Part shown: piece after piece, positions 28,333 to 37,847 of the stretch
How positions within the stretch are numbered: the stretch's first letter is position 1
Layout of the letters: every line of letters starts with the position of its first letter
Source: Candidatus Muiribacterium halophilum
GTDB taxonomy: Bacteria > Muiribacteriota > Muiribacteriia > Muiribacteriales > Muiribacteriaceae
Reading direction: 5' to 3'
NCBI GenBank assembly: GCA_023228995.1
Contig: JALOAD010000023.1
Coordinates: forward strand, 1 to 54,569
Length of the DNA: 54,569 bases
Made by a program: the position numbers and the translations under genes
The notes under the pieces: model-generated
What the model was told of the DNA's origin: nothing
What the model saw: only the letters and a program-made list of their open reading frames with translations
Database searches by the model: none

Positions 28333-29550
28333 GTGAGTAGAGAACTAGCAACGATAAAACAAATTCTTCACATTGTTGAAGAATTAGGTCATATAAAAGA
28401 TCTTGATTCTCTTTTGGATAGAATTCTTAAAGAAGCAAGAAACCTTACAAATGCTGATGCAGGGTCTATTTACCTAGTTGAAGGTGATAAACTTAATTTT
28501 AGCTTTGTTCAAAACGATACTTTATTTAAAGATGATGGAACGAGTAAATATTTTTATTCTGATAAAAAAATGGAACTCAATCAAAAATCAATGGCTGGTT
28601 ATGTTGCAATCACTGGCAAAACACTTCTTATAGATGATGCTTACAATATTCCTGAAGATGTTCCTTTTACTTTTAACACTTCTTTTGATAAATCGGCTAA
28701 TTACAAGACAACATCTATTCTTGCTGCTCCACTTAAAACCAGTGCTGATAAAATAATCGGAGTTATTCAAATAATCAATGCTAAAAATAATAAGGGTGAA
28801 GTAATTAAATTTACAGAAAACAATAAAATATATGTTAATTATTTTGCAACAAATGCTGCTGTAGCAATTGAAAGAACTTTACTTACAAGAGAATTAATAC
28901 TTAGAATGCTTAAAATGTCTGAATTAAGAGATCCAAAAGAAACCGGAGCACATGTTAACAGGGTTGGTGCTTATTCAGCAGAGCTATATGAAGCATGGGC
29001 TAATAAAAAAGAAATCGGGAAAAAAGAAATTAAAAGTACAAAAGACTTAGTAAGACTTGCTTCAATGCTTCATGATGTAGGTAAAGTCGCAATATCTGAT
29101 CTTATACTAAAAAAACCTGCTAAACTTACTCAAGATGAATTTGAAATTATGAAATATCATACTATTTTTGGTGCTATATTATTTAAAGATCCTAAATCAG
29201 AAATGGATAGACTTTCCACTGAGATTGCTTTAAATCATCACGAAAAATGGGATGGAACTGGTTATCCTGGATTTGTTGATGGTAATATATTTGAAGATGA
29301 AATAGAAGATATAAAAATGGGACCAGGTAAAAAAGGTGAAGAAATTCCTCTTTATGGAAGAATTTGTGCTATAGCTGATGTTTATGATGCTCTTATTTCA
29401 AGAAGAGTTTATAAAGATGCTTGGGATGAAAATGAAGTTCTTGACCATTTTAAAGAACAGTCTGGCAAACATTTTGATCCTGAACTTGTTGAGCTTTTCT
29501 TCTCTATATATGAAACTATAAAAGCAATCAGAAATAAATTTAGAGATTAA
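28333..29550 (+). CDS. GAF and HD-GYP domain protein, probable c-di-GMP phosphodiesterase
   Basis: About 405 residues. A GAF domain (about 10-190) precedes an HD-GYP domain with HVNRVGAYSAEL, MLHDVGKVAISD, YHTIFGA and HHEKWDGTGYPG. This set includes the HD pair and the GYP triad, so hydrolysis of cyclic-di-GMP is likely. GTG at 28333 with GGAGG seven bases upstream is the best start. An upstream in-frame ATG inside the preceding gene (28303) has no such site. It may set motility or attachment levels in this flagellated cell. Confidence 0.9.
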   Translation: MSRELATIKQILHIVEELGHIKDLDSLLDRILKEARNLTNADAGSIYLVEGDKLNFSFVQNDTLFKDDGTSKYFYSDKKMELNQKSMAGYVAITGKTLLIDDAYNIPEDVPFTFNTSFDKSANYKTTSILAAPLKTSADKIIGVIQIINAKNNKGEVIKFTENNKIYVNYFATNAAVAIERTLLTRELILRMLKMSELRDPKETGAHVNRVGAYSAELYEAWANKKEIGKKEIKSTKDLVRLASMLHDVGKVAISDLILKKPAKLTQDEFEIMKYHTIFGAILFKDPKSEMDRLSTEIALNHHEKWDGTGYPGFVDGNIFEDEIEDIKMGPGKKGEEIPLYGRICAIADVYDALISRRVYKDAWDENEVLDHFKEQSGKHFDPELVELFFSIYETIKAIRNKFRD

Positions 29551-29565
29551 TCGCTTAAAAAGTTG

Positions 29566-29753
29566 GTGCATGAATGCACGATGTTGTTGAAACTTAAAAA
29601 TACAAAATTTCAACAAGATTTTTCGCTATGCTCACAATGTAGTTTTACAAGTAAAACTAGGTTTAAAACTTGAGCAAAGCTCAAAAACGCTGACTTATCA
29701 GCAATCTATGCTGAAGTCATAATATGTCAAAGCATATATCTTGGCGAAGCCAA
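29566..29753. repeat. String of consecutive short hairpins between convergent genes
   Basis: At least seven perfect inverted repeats follow one another. They are 29566-29579 (GTGCAT/ATGCAC), 29584-29616 (TTGTTGAAA/TTTCAACAA), 29640-29659 (TAGTTTTAC/GTAAAACTA), 29670-29684 (TTGAGC/GCTCAA), 29689-29702 (GCTGA/TCAGC), 29722-29737 (ATATG/CATAT) and 29741-29753 (TTGGC/GCCAA). Most loops are two to six bases. The arms differ from one another, so this is not a simple repeat. It fills the gap between the HD-GYP gene and the PBP1A gene, which converge on it. It may be a bidirectional terminator or structured RNA. Confidence 0.7.
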
Positions 29754-29769
29754 TATCGATTTAAAAAGT

Positions 29770-31911
29770 TTATTCAAAAAAATTCAATTCATTTTTGAGT
29801 TTTTCAAGATCTGTTTTTTCTTCTATTTTTTTATTAAATACTTTTTTATCTTTATTAAACATTGTATTTATATTATTATCTTTTTTGAAAAACATATCAA
29901 ATTCCTCAGTATCTACAATATCATCAAAAGAATCTATATTTGGATCGTGAAAGTTACATATCATCTTAGGTTCTGTACCTTTATGAAAATATGTATCTAT
30001 TGTAAATTGACAATCTTCAGAAGCTATTAGACCTGATTCTCTGCAAATTTTAATATTAACAACATTTTCTGACTGTTTAAACTGTTCACTTGGAAATCTT
30101 TCAGGAAATTTTTTTAAAATTCTCTCCATTACATTTTTTACTAAAGGAGCTGTTATTCTACCACCAGAAGCATGTTGTCCAATTTCCTTAGGCATATCAT
30201 AACCTAAATATGACATTACAACCAAGTTTGGAGTATAACCACAAAACCATGCATTTGTAAAATCATCCGTTGTACCAGTCTTACCAGCAATATTATAACC
30301 TTTTATTTTAGCTCTCGTTCCTGAACCTAAATTAACTACTTCTTCAAGAACATTATTTAATATACAAATTGAATCAGCAGAAAAAACTTTTTTTGCATTA
30401 TAATTGTTTTTATCAAGTTCCATACCGTTCTGATCTTCAACTTTTAAAGTATCATACAAGTTTACTTTAACACCATTATTGGCAAAAACCGAATATGCTT
30501 GAGCAAGTTCAAACGGGGTAACACTATAAGCTCCTAATGCCAGAGAAAGAGTTCCTCTAAGATTAGATTGAATACCAAGAGCTTTTGAATTTGCTATAAC
30601 ATTCTTTGGTCCAACTTCTTTTAAAAGTTCTATTGCAATTATATTATAAGAATTAGCCAACGCTACCCTTAATATTACAGGACCATGATACCTACCTTCA
30701 TAATTTTGAGGTTGCCATATTGTTTGAGTCCATGGATCAAAATATTCTCTAGGTACATCTGAAAAAATCCTATTAGGAGGAATTCCATTATCAAAAGCTG
30801 TTAAATAAACTAAAGGTTTCATGAGAGAACCTGGTTGTCTTACAGCATTATAAGCTCTATTGAACTGATCTGATTGAGAAAAACCTTTACCGCCTACAAC
30901 CGCAAGGATTTTACCTGTTTTAGCCTCAATTACTAACATTCCACCGTTAAGATCAGGATATTCTTGAAAAATCTCATATTTTTCAAATTCTTCTTCTGCT
31001 ATTTTTTGTATTTCAGAATTTATAGTCGTATAAACTTTTAATCCACCAGTATTAACTGTATTTTGTCCATATTTCTGACTTAATCTTGGTAATAAAGTAG
31101 AGTATATAAAATACGGAGCAATTGAAGTTGAGTTTTTTCTACCTTTGAGTTCTGGTTCAGAATTTATTGCTGTATTATAATTCTCTTCTGATATTTTACC
31201 ATCTTTATACATTTCTCTTAATACAATATTTCTTCTATTTATAGATCGTTCATAATTTCTTAATGGATTATATGCTGTAGTCGCATTTATTACACCAGCA
31301 AGAAGTGCTGCTTCAGCAATATCCAAATCTTTTGCATGTTTCCTAAAATAAACATTTGCTGCAGATTCAATACCATATGTACCTTCACCAAATGAAACTT
31401 CATTTAAAAATAATACTAAAATCTCATCTTTTGTAAATTGTTTTTCAAGTTTAAAAGCAAGTAAAATTTCTTTTATTTTTCTAGATATTCTTTTTTCTAA
31501 ATTTAAAAATGCATTTCTTGCAAGAAGCTGTGTTATTGTGCTACCGCCTTGTATAAGACTTCCATGTTGAACATCTACTATAAATGATTTTATTATTCTT
31601 TTTATATCAATTCCATAATGTTGATAAAATCTTTTATCTTCAATTGATATAAGGGCTTGAACTACATAAGGGGAAATTTCATTTAATCCAACTTTTCTAG
31701 TTCTATTTTCATCTTTGAATAATTCAAGTATAAGCTTTCCATTTTCATCAAATATTTTTGAATTTACAGATTGCTCATAAGATTCAAGACTAATATAAGG
31801 TAATTGTCTATAGAATGAATATATAATACCAGCTCCAATACTAAAAGATATTGAAAACAATACTACAAAAACAATTAAAGATCTAAAGAGGAATTTATTT
31901 AATTTTTTCAT
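29770..31911 (-). CDS. Class A penicillin-binding protein 1A
   Basis: 713 residues. One N-terminal membrane anchor (about 10-33) is followed by the GT51 glycosyltransferase domain, with EDKRFYQHYGID (catalytic Glu about 91), GGSTITQLLARN and RKIKEILLAFKLEKQ. The transpeptidase domain has SxxK in GSLMKP (Ser about 362), SYN at about 421 and KTGT at about 544. It polymerises and crosslinks peptidoglycan. A charged tail of about 100 residues after the transpeptidase contains two Cys residues. It is monocistronic and divergent from queC. Confidence 0.95.
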   Translation of the reverse strand: MKKLNKFLFRSLIVFVVLFSISFSIGAGIIYSFYRQLPYISLESYEQSVNSKIFDENGKLILELFKDENRTRKVGLNEISPYVVQALISIEDKRFYQHYGIDIKRIIKSFIVDVQHGSLIQGGSTITQLLARNAFLNLEKRISRKIKEILLAFKLEKQFTKDEILVLFLNEVSFGEGTYGIESAANVYFRKHAKDLDIAEAALLAGVINATTAYNPLRNYERSINRRNIVLREMYKDGKISEENYNTAINSEPELKGRKNSTSIAPYFIYSTLLPRLSQKYGQNTVNTGGLKVYTTINSEIQKIAEEEFEKYEIFQEYPDLNGGMLVIEAKTGKILAVVGGKGFSQSDQFNRAYNAVRQPGSLMKPLVYLTAFDNGIPPNRIFSDVPREYFDPWTQTIWQPQNYEGRYHGPVILRVALANSYNIIAIELLKEVGPKNVIANSKALGIQSNLRGTLSLALGAYSVTPFELAQAYSVFANNGVKVNLYDTLKVEDQNGMELDKNNYNAKKVFSADSICILNNVLEEVVNLGSGTRAKIKGYNIAGKTGTTDDFTNAWFCGYTPNLVVMSYLGYDMPKEIGQHASGGRITAPLVKNVMERILKKFPERFPSEQFKQSENVVNIKICRESGLIASEDCQFTIDTYFHKGTEPKMICNFHDPNIDSFDDIVDTEEFDMFFKKDNNINTMFNKDKKVFNKKIEEKTDLEKLKNELNFFE

Positions 31912-31944
31912 ATTTGTATATAATAAAATACTGTTGAAAGTATT

Positions 31945-31964
31945 TCAAGTTTAATTTAACTTGA
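31945..31964. promoter_or_regulatory. Inverted repeat TCAAGTT-n6-AACTTGA in the PBP1A/queC divergent region
   Basis: A perfect seven-base inverted repeat. Its right arm touches a candidate queC -35 (TTGATT, 31961-31966), which is followed after 17 bases by TATCTT (31984-31989). It could be an operator. No preQ1 riboswitch motif is visible upstream of queC. Confidence 0.4.
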
Positions 31965-32018
31965 TTTATTACTTTTAATTAATTATCTTTTAATTTAAAT
32001 TAAAAATTGGAGAATTGT

Positions 32019-32705
32019 ATGAGAAAAAAAGCTTGCGTTTTACTATCAGGTGGACTTGATTCAGTAGTTTCAGCATTTTATACTCAAAAATATAAAGCAG
32101 CTGTTGAATTCTGTCTTTTTTTTGATTATGGACAAAAAGCTTTTATACAAGAAAAAAAAGCTTGTGAATACTATGCAAATTTATTAAATGCTAAGCTTTA
32201 TACTATAAAATTACCATTCTTAAAAGAAATAACAGGAACTGCTCTCGTTAACACACACTCCGTCCCGTCAATAGATTTAAATGATCTTCAAGATAATTCA
32301 ATAACTACACAAAGTATGCTTGATGTATGGGTTCCAAATAGAAATGGATTGTTTTTAAATATTGCTGGAAGTTTTGCTGATTCAAAAAATATAGATTTCA
32401 TTATAGCTGGATTCAACAAAGAAGAAGCTCAGACTTTTAAAGATAATTCTAAATCCTTTATAAATAGCATTAATAAATGCTTTAAATTTTCTACGCTTAT
32501 ATCACCAACAGTATATTCACCTTTTTATTCTAAAGATAAATCTTATATGATAAAAACTGCATTAAAACTCAATATACCTTTAAACAGGTTATATTCATGT
32601 TATAATGGTTATAAAAAAATGTGCGGAATCTGTGAAAGCTGCGTTAGACTCAAAAGAGCTTTAAGTAATAACGATATAGCTTTCAACCATTATTTTGAAA
32701 TTTAA
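32019..32705 (+). CDS. queC: 7-cyano-7-deazaguanine synthase QueC
   Basis: About 228 residues. LLSGGLDSVVSAF is the PP-loop of the ATP-pyrophosphatase fold. WVPNRNGLFLNIAGSFA and AGFNKEEAQTFKDNS match QueC substrate segments. The zinc site CYNGYKKMCGICESC carries the C-x8-C-x2-C-x2-C set. It makes preQ0 for queuosine synthesis. ATG at 32019 has GGAG at a suitable distance, and the in-frame TTG 12 bases earlier overlaps that site. No other queuosine genes are next to it. Confidence 0.94.
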   Translation: MRKKACVLLSGGLDSVVSAFYTQKYKAAVEFCLFFDYGQKAFIQEKKACEYYANLLNAKLYTIKLPFLKEITGTALVNTHSVPSIDLNDLQDNSITTQSMLDVWVPNRNGLFLNIAGSFADSKNIDFIIAGFNKEEAQTFKDNSKSFINSINKCFKFSTLISPTVYSPFYSKDKSYMIKTALKLNIPLNRLYSCYNGYKKMCGICESCVRLKRALSNNDIAFNHYFEI

Positions 32706-32720
32706 AATTAAATTATATTT

Positions 32721-32909
32721 TTAAATAAATACTGAAACTTTTAAATCAACTCTAAATTCCTTTCTTCCGTTTTCTTTGTTAATTCCTCTCATTTTTTCAC
32801 TATATCTTTGAACTCTATGACCTTTGTCTGAAAGATTTTTTAAAGCATTGTCGGTAGCTGTCTGATAATCCTTAGATGAAACTCCTGTAATATCAACTAC
32901 TCTTAACAT
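32721..32909 (-). CDS. Dodecin-like small protein
   Basis: 62 residues. ITGVSSKDYQTATDNALKNL, then RG at mid-length, NGRKEFRVDLKVSV at the end, and the overall size fit the dodecin family of dodecameric flavin-binding shells. In an ungapped alignment with the halophilic and bacterial dodecins I remember, the flavin-stacking Trp falls on Arg (VQRYSEKMRG). Flavin binding is therefore uncertain. GGAGG precedes the ATG. The gene is convergent with queC at a 15-base distance. Confidence 0.75.
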   Translation of the reverse strand: MLRVVDITGVSSKDYQTATDNALKNLSDKGHRVQRYSEKMRGINKENGRKEFRVDLKVSVFI

Positions 32910-32982
32910 AATGCCTCCTATATTTTTGTATTAATATCTAACAATATATCGACGATATATTTACAAAACTTTAAGCTTTGGT

Positions 32983-35900
32983 TTAACTTCCTGCTATCTC
33001 AAGCAAATTAATTTTATTAGAATAATATATTAATGATTTAAAAAAACCGTTAATTTCAATAATATTTGAAGATTTTTCAATAATAATGCTATTTTCAGAG
33101 TTTACTTCAATTATATTTACAGAATCATTTATATTGTAAACAAAATGTATATTATTATACTCACCATAATATAAAACAAAATTATTATTAAAATCTTTTT
33201 TTGCATATATAAAATTATTTGAAATACTATTATTTACGAGAGATATTCCTATAATATCTTTCTTATAAACAAAATCTAAAGAATCAATATAAAAAATATA
33301 ATATTTGCCTGTATTATCAAAAATCTGAATAAAATCTTTAACATTTGGAGCGATTATTATTTCTTCAAGCAATCTACTATCTAAATTTAAGCTATAAAGA
33401 GTTCCAGCATTATCCAATGGATTACTTTTTTTCATAAATAAAAGCAAAGGTTCATTGTAATCTGATAATATTATATTTGTATTATATAAAAATTCTGTAG
33501 GTAAAAGGTCAATTTTTAAAAAATTCGCTCCATTATCAATATTTGTTGTCCATATATTTGCAAATACATTATATTTACCAGAAACTAAATAACTCTTTGT
33601 AATTTCATTTTCTAAAAGTTCAGCATAAAAAGCCAACCAAACCGAATTGCCAATAACAGAAGCAGATAAAGACCTTCCATATTCATCTGATATAAAATTA
33701 TGTAATACATCTGATGACCATGAAACTCCATTCATCTTATAAACAGTTATTGAATGATTATAATAAGAAAAAATCACTGGAACTCCTGACACAATAACAA
33801 AATCCCATGAAGTTTTATAATATCCAGAATCAACATCTTCTTTATCAGTGAATCCTATTGTAACAATATCTGAAGCAATTTTATTTTTTATTGTAAAATA
33901 TTTTAAAGAATATTTTTCAGGATTATTAATACTATAAATACTCATTACAACATGAATACTCCCATCATCATGCTTTCTAATCTTAATGTCTGATGGATTA
34001 TAATTACAATCAATAATTGGACTAACAAAACTATTTTGAACTTTAAATGAAATTATCTGAAAAACTCCGTCCCCGTAAAGATCTTGAGGAGTTATTTTAA
34101 AATAAACATCTTTTACACCATTTATAAATTTACCTGTTTCCCATGTAAAAATATCATAGCCAGAATGTTGATTATAAAGAGTTTTAGTTGAAATATTATT
34201 ATATGTAATTCCATCTAAGCTATATTCATATTGAAATGTAGTATTTTCAAAATCTTTAGAATCAAAAGAATATTTAATATCAATATTCCCGATATTTACA
34301 TCATTTAACACTTCAACTGATAATATTTCTGGAAGAATATTGTTATGTATATTAACATTATTAACAATTATTTCATCAGAATCTTCATTATCAAAAACAA
34401 TTAATTTTAAACCTGCATTAGGAAAATCACCTTTTGTATAAATAAGAGTATTTATCTTTATAGAATTATTACCATTTTTTAATTCTGAAAAATTAATTTT
34501 TTTAATAAAATCCCATTCTTTAAGAGGATTTTTTCTCAAATAAATTTCAAACCCTAACTTATCAAGCTCATTATGATTAATATTTACACTTATTTCATGA
34601 GTATCATAATTTGTAACAACATTACAACTTATTATTTCTGGTGGAATATTTGCATCTTTTTGTAAATATATAGTTTCAGAACAAACTCCATTTGCATTAT
34701 TCTTTTTTTTAATTTCAAAGAAAAAATACCCATTATTTGGTAAAATATCTTCAAAATTTAATTTAATATCAAGAATATTATCCTTAATATCTGCTAAATA
34801 ATGATTTTTATCAATTAACACTGAATTTATTGAATTATTTAAATAAATTTCAATATCATTTTCTAAAATATCTTTGTAAATATTAACTTTTATATCAAGT
34901 TTAAATTTATTTATTAAAACAGGTTTTATTAAAACGGGTTTTATTAAAACTGGTTTTCCAAAATATATAAACTGGGAGTTTTTAATATTTCCTTGTTTAT
35001 CAAAAGCCGGAACATCATTACTATATTCAGCAACTTTAAAATCTCCATAAATAACATTAAATTCTAGTTTATTTATTGTATTTATAAAACTTTCATTATT
35101 TTTATACAATTTTTTTATTCTATTAACATATTGAAAAATAGCTGAATATCTAATTTTTTCATTAAAATCTAAAATTAAATCATTACTATCATAATTCAAA
35201 TAAAGCCATACAAAAGTTCCATTAACAAAATCTAAAATAGAAAATTTTATTTTATCTTTAAAATACAAACTATTTATTTCATCATCAACACAATTTAAAA
35301 CATTAAAAAACTCTTCTCTTGTAAAACTTTTTTTAACATAATCAAAAATATTAAAAAATAATTCCATAGTTTTATCCAAACTTAAAAATTCTTTTGTTAA
35401 AACAATATTTTCTTTTTGAATTTCCTTTAAAAAAAGCATAATAGAAGAATTCAAAACAGTTTTAATAAATATATCATTATTAAATGGTAGATTTACATCA
35501 AAATATTCAAACTGCTTATAAGGATTTTTAAGCATTTCTTCAATTGATATATTCAAACCTGTAGAATTAATTAAAAAAGCATAAACATCATTTAAACCAA
35601 CATTATTTTCAATCATGGAAGTAATAGGTGAAATCAAAACTTTCCTTTCAAAATCATAATAAAAACCTTTTAAATCATTCATAAGAGGAATTTTTAAAAA
35701 ATAATTAAGATTTTTGTTAATACAATATTCAGATATTTTGTAATTATCATAAGGAACTTTAAAACTATTATTATATATCAAACTTTTACTAAAAATTTCG
35801 TAAGAACAAACACTAAAAACTTCCCCAGAATCAAAAAATGGAAAATAAACAAAACCATCAACTGTTGAAAGATTTTCAGAATAAAAAACATTATTATCTT

Positions 35901-35994
35901 TTTTATCAGAAACACAACCAATAAAAAAAATAAAAATTAAAAAAACACATAATAATAATATTAAAAAATTATATTTAAAGAAATTATTTTTCAT
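32983..35994 (-). CDS. Large lipoprotein of unknown function
   Basis: About 1003 residues. The hydrophobic N-terminus ends in FFIGC, a lipobox. The first 330 residues look helical. The middle (about 380-690) contains three or four fibronectin-III-like beta segments, each introduced by phrases such as PPEIISCNV or PEILSVEV. The C-terminal 300 residues are beta-rich with repeated W/Y-containing strands, like a propeller. Near residue 355 a KPVLI unit occurs three times, encoded by a near-perfect 15-base repeat (34919-34960). ATG at 36003 or a TTG further up are alternative starts; none has a clear ribosome binding site. Not recognised. Confidence 0.75.
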   Translation of the reverse strand: MKNNFFKYNFLILLLCVFLIFIFFIGCVSDKKDNNVFYSENLSTVDGFVYFPFFDSGEVFSVCSYEIFSKSLIYNNSFKVPYDNYKISEYCINKNLNYFLKIPLMNDLKGFYYDFERKVLISPITSMIENNVGLNDVYAFLINSTGLNISIEEMLKNPYKQFEYFDVNLPFNNDIFIKTVLNSSIMLFLKEIQKENIVLTKEFLSLDKTMELFFNIFDYVKKSFTREEFFNVLNCVDDEINSLYFKDKIKFSILDFVNGTFVWLYLNYDSNDLILDFNEKIRYSAIFQYVNRIKKLYKNNESFINTINKLEFNVIYGDFKVAEYSNDVPAFDKQGNIKNSQFIYFGKPVLIKPVLIKPVLINKFKLDIKVNIYKDILENDIEIYLNNSINSVLIDKNHYLADIKDNILDIKLNFEDILPNNGYFFFEIKKKNNANGVCSETIYLQKDANIPPEIISCNVVTNYDTHEISVNINHNELDKLGFEIYLRKNPLKEWDFIKKINFSELKNGNNSIKINTLIYTKGDFPNAGLKLIVFDNEDSDEIIVNNVNIHNNILPEILSVEVLNDVNIGNIDIKYSFDSKDFENTTFQYEYSLDGITYNNISTKTLYNQHSGYDIFTWETGKFINGVKDVYFKITPQDLYGDGVFQIISFKVQNSFVSPIIDCNYNPSDIKIRKHDDGSIHVVMSIYSINNPEKYSLKYFTIKNKIASDIVTIGFTDKEDVDSGYYKTSWDFVIVSGVPVIFSYYNHSITVYKMNGVSWSSDVLHNFISDEYGRSLSASVIGNSVWLAFYAELLENEITKSYLVSGKYNVFANIWTTNIDNGANFLKIDLLPTEFLYNTNIILSDYNEPLLLFMKKSNPLDNAGTLYSLNLDSRLLEEIIIAPNVKDFIQIFDNTGKYYIFYIDSLDFVYKKDIIGISLVNNSISNNFIYAKKDFNNNFVLYYGEYNNIHFVYNINDSVNIIEVNSENSIIIEKSSNIIEINGFFKSLIYYSNKINLLEIAGS

Positions 35995-36046
35995 ACAAAA
36001 CATATCGGAAATCAATTCTATACATTAAAGTTTTTGTTAATAAAAC

Positions 36047-37249
36047 TTAATCATCTGAACAAATATTTAAAACTGCATTATATGCTGTTGAAACAGCTGC
36101 TTGAATGTTGTAACCTCCAGTTTCTCCATCAATATCAATAACTTCACCGGCAAAATATAAATTTTTGAAATTTTTTGCTTCCATAGTTTGTGGATTTATA
36201 TCTTTTAAGCATACTCCACCCTTTGTAATCATTGCTTTATTAAATCCTTGTTTTTTTTCAACAATGAATTCTAATTCTCCTAATATAAAAATCAAAGTTT
36301 GAATTGTTTTTAAACTACTATATTGAACTTTATCTGGGAATTGAAGAGTTTTGTAGTTTTGTATAAAGTAATTTGTTAAGGATTTTGAAAAACCAAATTC
36401 ATTTAAAAGATCTTTGATTTTTTTGTTATAATTTTTTAAAAATAATTTTATCTGTTCTTGATTTTTTCCAATTATATTTAATTTAATAACATCACCATTT
36501 TGTATATTTCTTGAGTTATTTAATATAACTGGTCCTGAAAATCCTGTATGAGTTATTAATAAATCACCACTTTTTTTTAATATCTTTTTTTTATTTCTTA
36601 ATATAGTTATTTCTGCATTTTTAAATGAAAAACCTGAAAAATCTCCAAGATAATGCTCTTTAATATCAACTGAAGTTAAAGCAGGTTCTAAATTTATTAT
36701 ATTTAATCCAATCTTTTTTAATATATTGAAAAACATACCATCAGAACCAGTTTTTGGATAAGAGCATCCTCCCGTGCAAACAATTATATTTTTTGCTTTT
36801 AAAACTTCCTCTCTGTTTATTTCTATATTCCAGATTTCCTCATTTTTAAAAATATTTTTAACTTCACAATCACTTCTGATGTCTATGTTTTTTTTTGATA
36901 TTTCTTTTAATAAAAAATTCAATATATCTGAAGAATTTCTTGATTTAGGAAATACTTTATCTTCTTGAAATTCAAGTTTTATATTGTTATCTTTTAAAAA
37001 TCTAATTAAATCTAAATTATTAAACAAATTAAAAGAAGGAATTAAAAATTTACCATTTTTTCCGTATTTTGAAATAAACTGCGAATTTGGTATTTTGGAA
37101 GTTATATTACATTGACTACTTCCTGAGATAAGTAGTTTTAAACCAGGATTGTGTTTTTTTTCAATAATAATAGTTTTTAAACCTTTTTTTACAAAAGCTC
37201 CTGCAAATAATCCTGATACTCCAGCTCCAATAATAATAATATCAAACAT
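36047..37249 (-). CDS. HI0933/BaiN/YhiN-family flavoprotein
   Basis: 400 residues. The N-terminal FAD site DIIIIGAGVSGLFAGAF and the family motif LLISGSSQCNIT are followed by GGCSYPKTGSDG. GFNKAMITKGGV, then LYFAGEVIDIDGETGGYNIQAAVSTA, closes the FAD domain. This is a widespread NAD(P)/FAD-dependent oxidoreductase family. One clostridial member (BaiN) acts in bile acid dehydroxylation, but most have no known substrate. It starts two bases after the preceding small gene's stop. Confidence 0.92.
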   Translation of the reverse strand: MFDIIIIGAGVSGLFAGAFVKKGLKTIIIEKKHNPGLKLLISGSSQCNITSKIPNSQFISKYGKNGKFLIPSFNLFNNLDLIRFLKDNNIKLEFQEDKVFPKSRNSSDILNFLLKEISKKNIDIRSDCEVKNIFKNEEIWNIEINREEVLKAKNIIVCTGGCSYPKTGSDGMFFNILKKIGLNIINLEPALTSVDIKEHYLGDFSGFSFKNAEITILRNKKKILKKSGDLLITHTGFSGPVILNNSRNIQNGDVIKLNIIGKNQEQIKLFLKNYNKKIKDLLNEFGFSKSLTNYFIQNYKTLQFPDKVQYSSLKTIQTLIFILGELEFIVEKKQGFNKAMITKGGVCLKDINPQTMEAKNFKNLYFAGEVIDIDGETGGYNIQAAVSTAYNAVLNICSDD

Positions 37250-37251
37250 TT

Positions 37252-37695
37252 TTATTTAATATAATCATAAAGAAATGGTATAAAGTAAGCTGTAAAAGCA
37301 TAAAAAATAAATACTATTATAATAGAAAATTTCCAGTTTTTAATAAAAATATCTAATATATTATCTTCAACTTCAATTTTTTTATCGATTTTTTGATATT
37401 CAGGATTATCAAGTTTCATTTTATCAAATAATTCTTTAAGAAATTGTTCAATTTTTTCAAGTCCATCAACAAAACTATTATTGTTTTCTATATCTTTTGA
37501 TTTTGGATAAAATTTAATTTCCCAATATTTTTTAATATTAATTAGCCCAGTTTCACTAATTAGTCCTACAAGAACACTAAGATCTTTTTTCCATGTAATA
37601 AATTCAGGTGATTCAATATTTGATTTTTTTAAAGCATCAATTTCGTCAATAAAGTCTTCAAGTTCTGACATTAATATATCTTTTGATATTTTCAT
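37252..37695 (-). CDS. Tail-anchored membrane protein, unknown
   Basis: 147 residues. The N-terminal 115 are hydrophilic and helical (ELEDFIDEIDALKKS, then a WKKDLSVLVGLI segment). One hydrophobic helix near the C-terminus (about 120-142) would anchor it. It is two bases upstream of the flavoprotein gene, so they are one operon. The W-x(n)-LVGLISETGL stretch is reminiscent of N-terminal modules of some nucleotide-sensing defence proteins, but the similarity is too weak to name. Confidence 0.6.
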   Translation of the reverse strand: MKISKDILMSELEDFIDEIDALKKSNIESPEFITWKKDLSVLVGLISETGLINIKKYWEIKFYPKSKDIENNNSFVDGLEKIEQFLKELFDKMKLDNPEYQKIDKKIEVEDNILDIFIKNWKFSIIIVFIFYAFTAYFIPFLYDYIK

Positions 37696-37795
37696 ATTTT
37701 ACCTTTTTTTAAATTATAAAAAAATTATAACACATAAAGAGTTAAAAAAACATTCCCTAACTCCCAATTCCCGAATTATCCCGAATTTTTAAAAT

Positions 37796-37823
37796 TTGAC
37801 TAAACCTGTGTATATGTGATAAT
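37796..37823 (+). promoter_or_regulatory. Promoter of the DUF366/dehydratase-like operon
   Basis: TTGACT (37796-37801), a 16-base spacer and GATAAT (37818-37823) lie 24 bases before the first ATG. AGGTGA follows as the ribosome binding site. Confidence 0.55.
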
Positions 37824-37847
37824 TTCATTAATAAAAAAGGTGAAGAA

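Noticed and set aside
31912-32018. preQ1 riboswitch upstream of queC
   Set aside because: No preQ1 aptamer consensus could be found. Only a short inverted repeat and a weak promoter are visible.
37252-37695. Defence or toxin-antitoxin component
   Set aside because: The resemblance to modules of nucleotide-sensing defence proteins is limited to a short W/L/G pattern, and its operon partner is a common flavoprotein.
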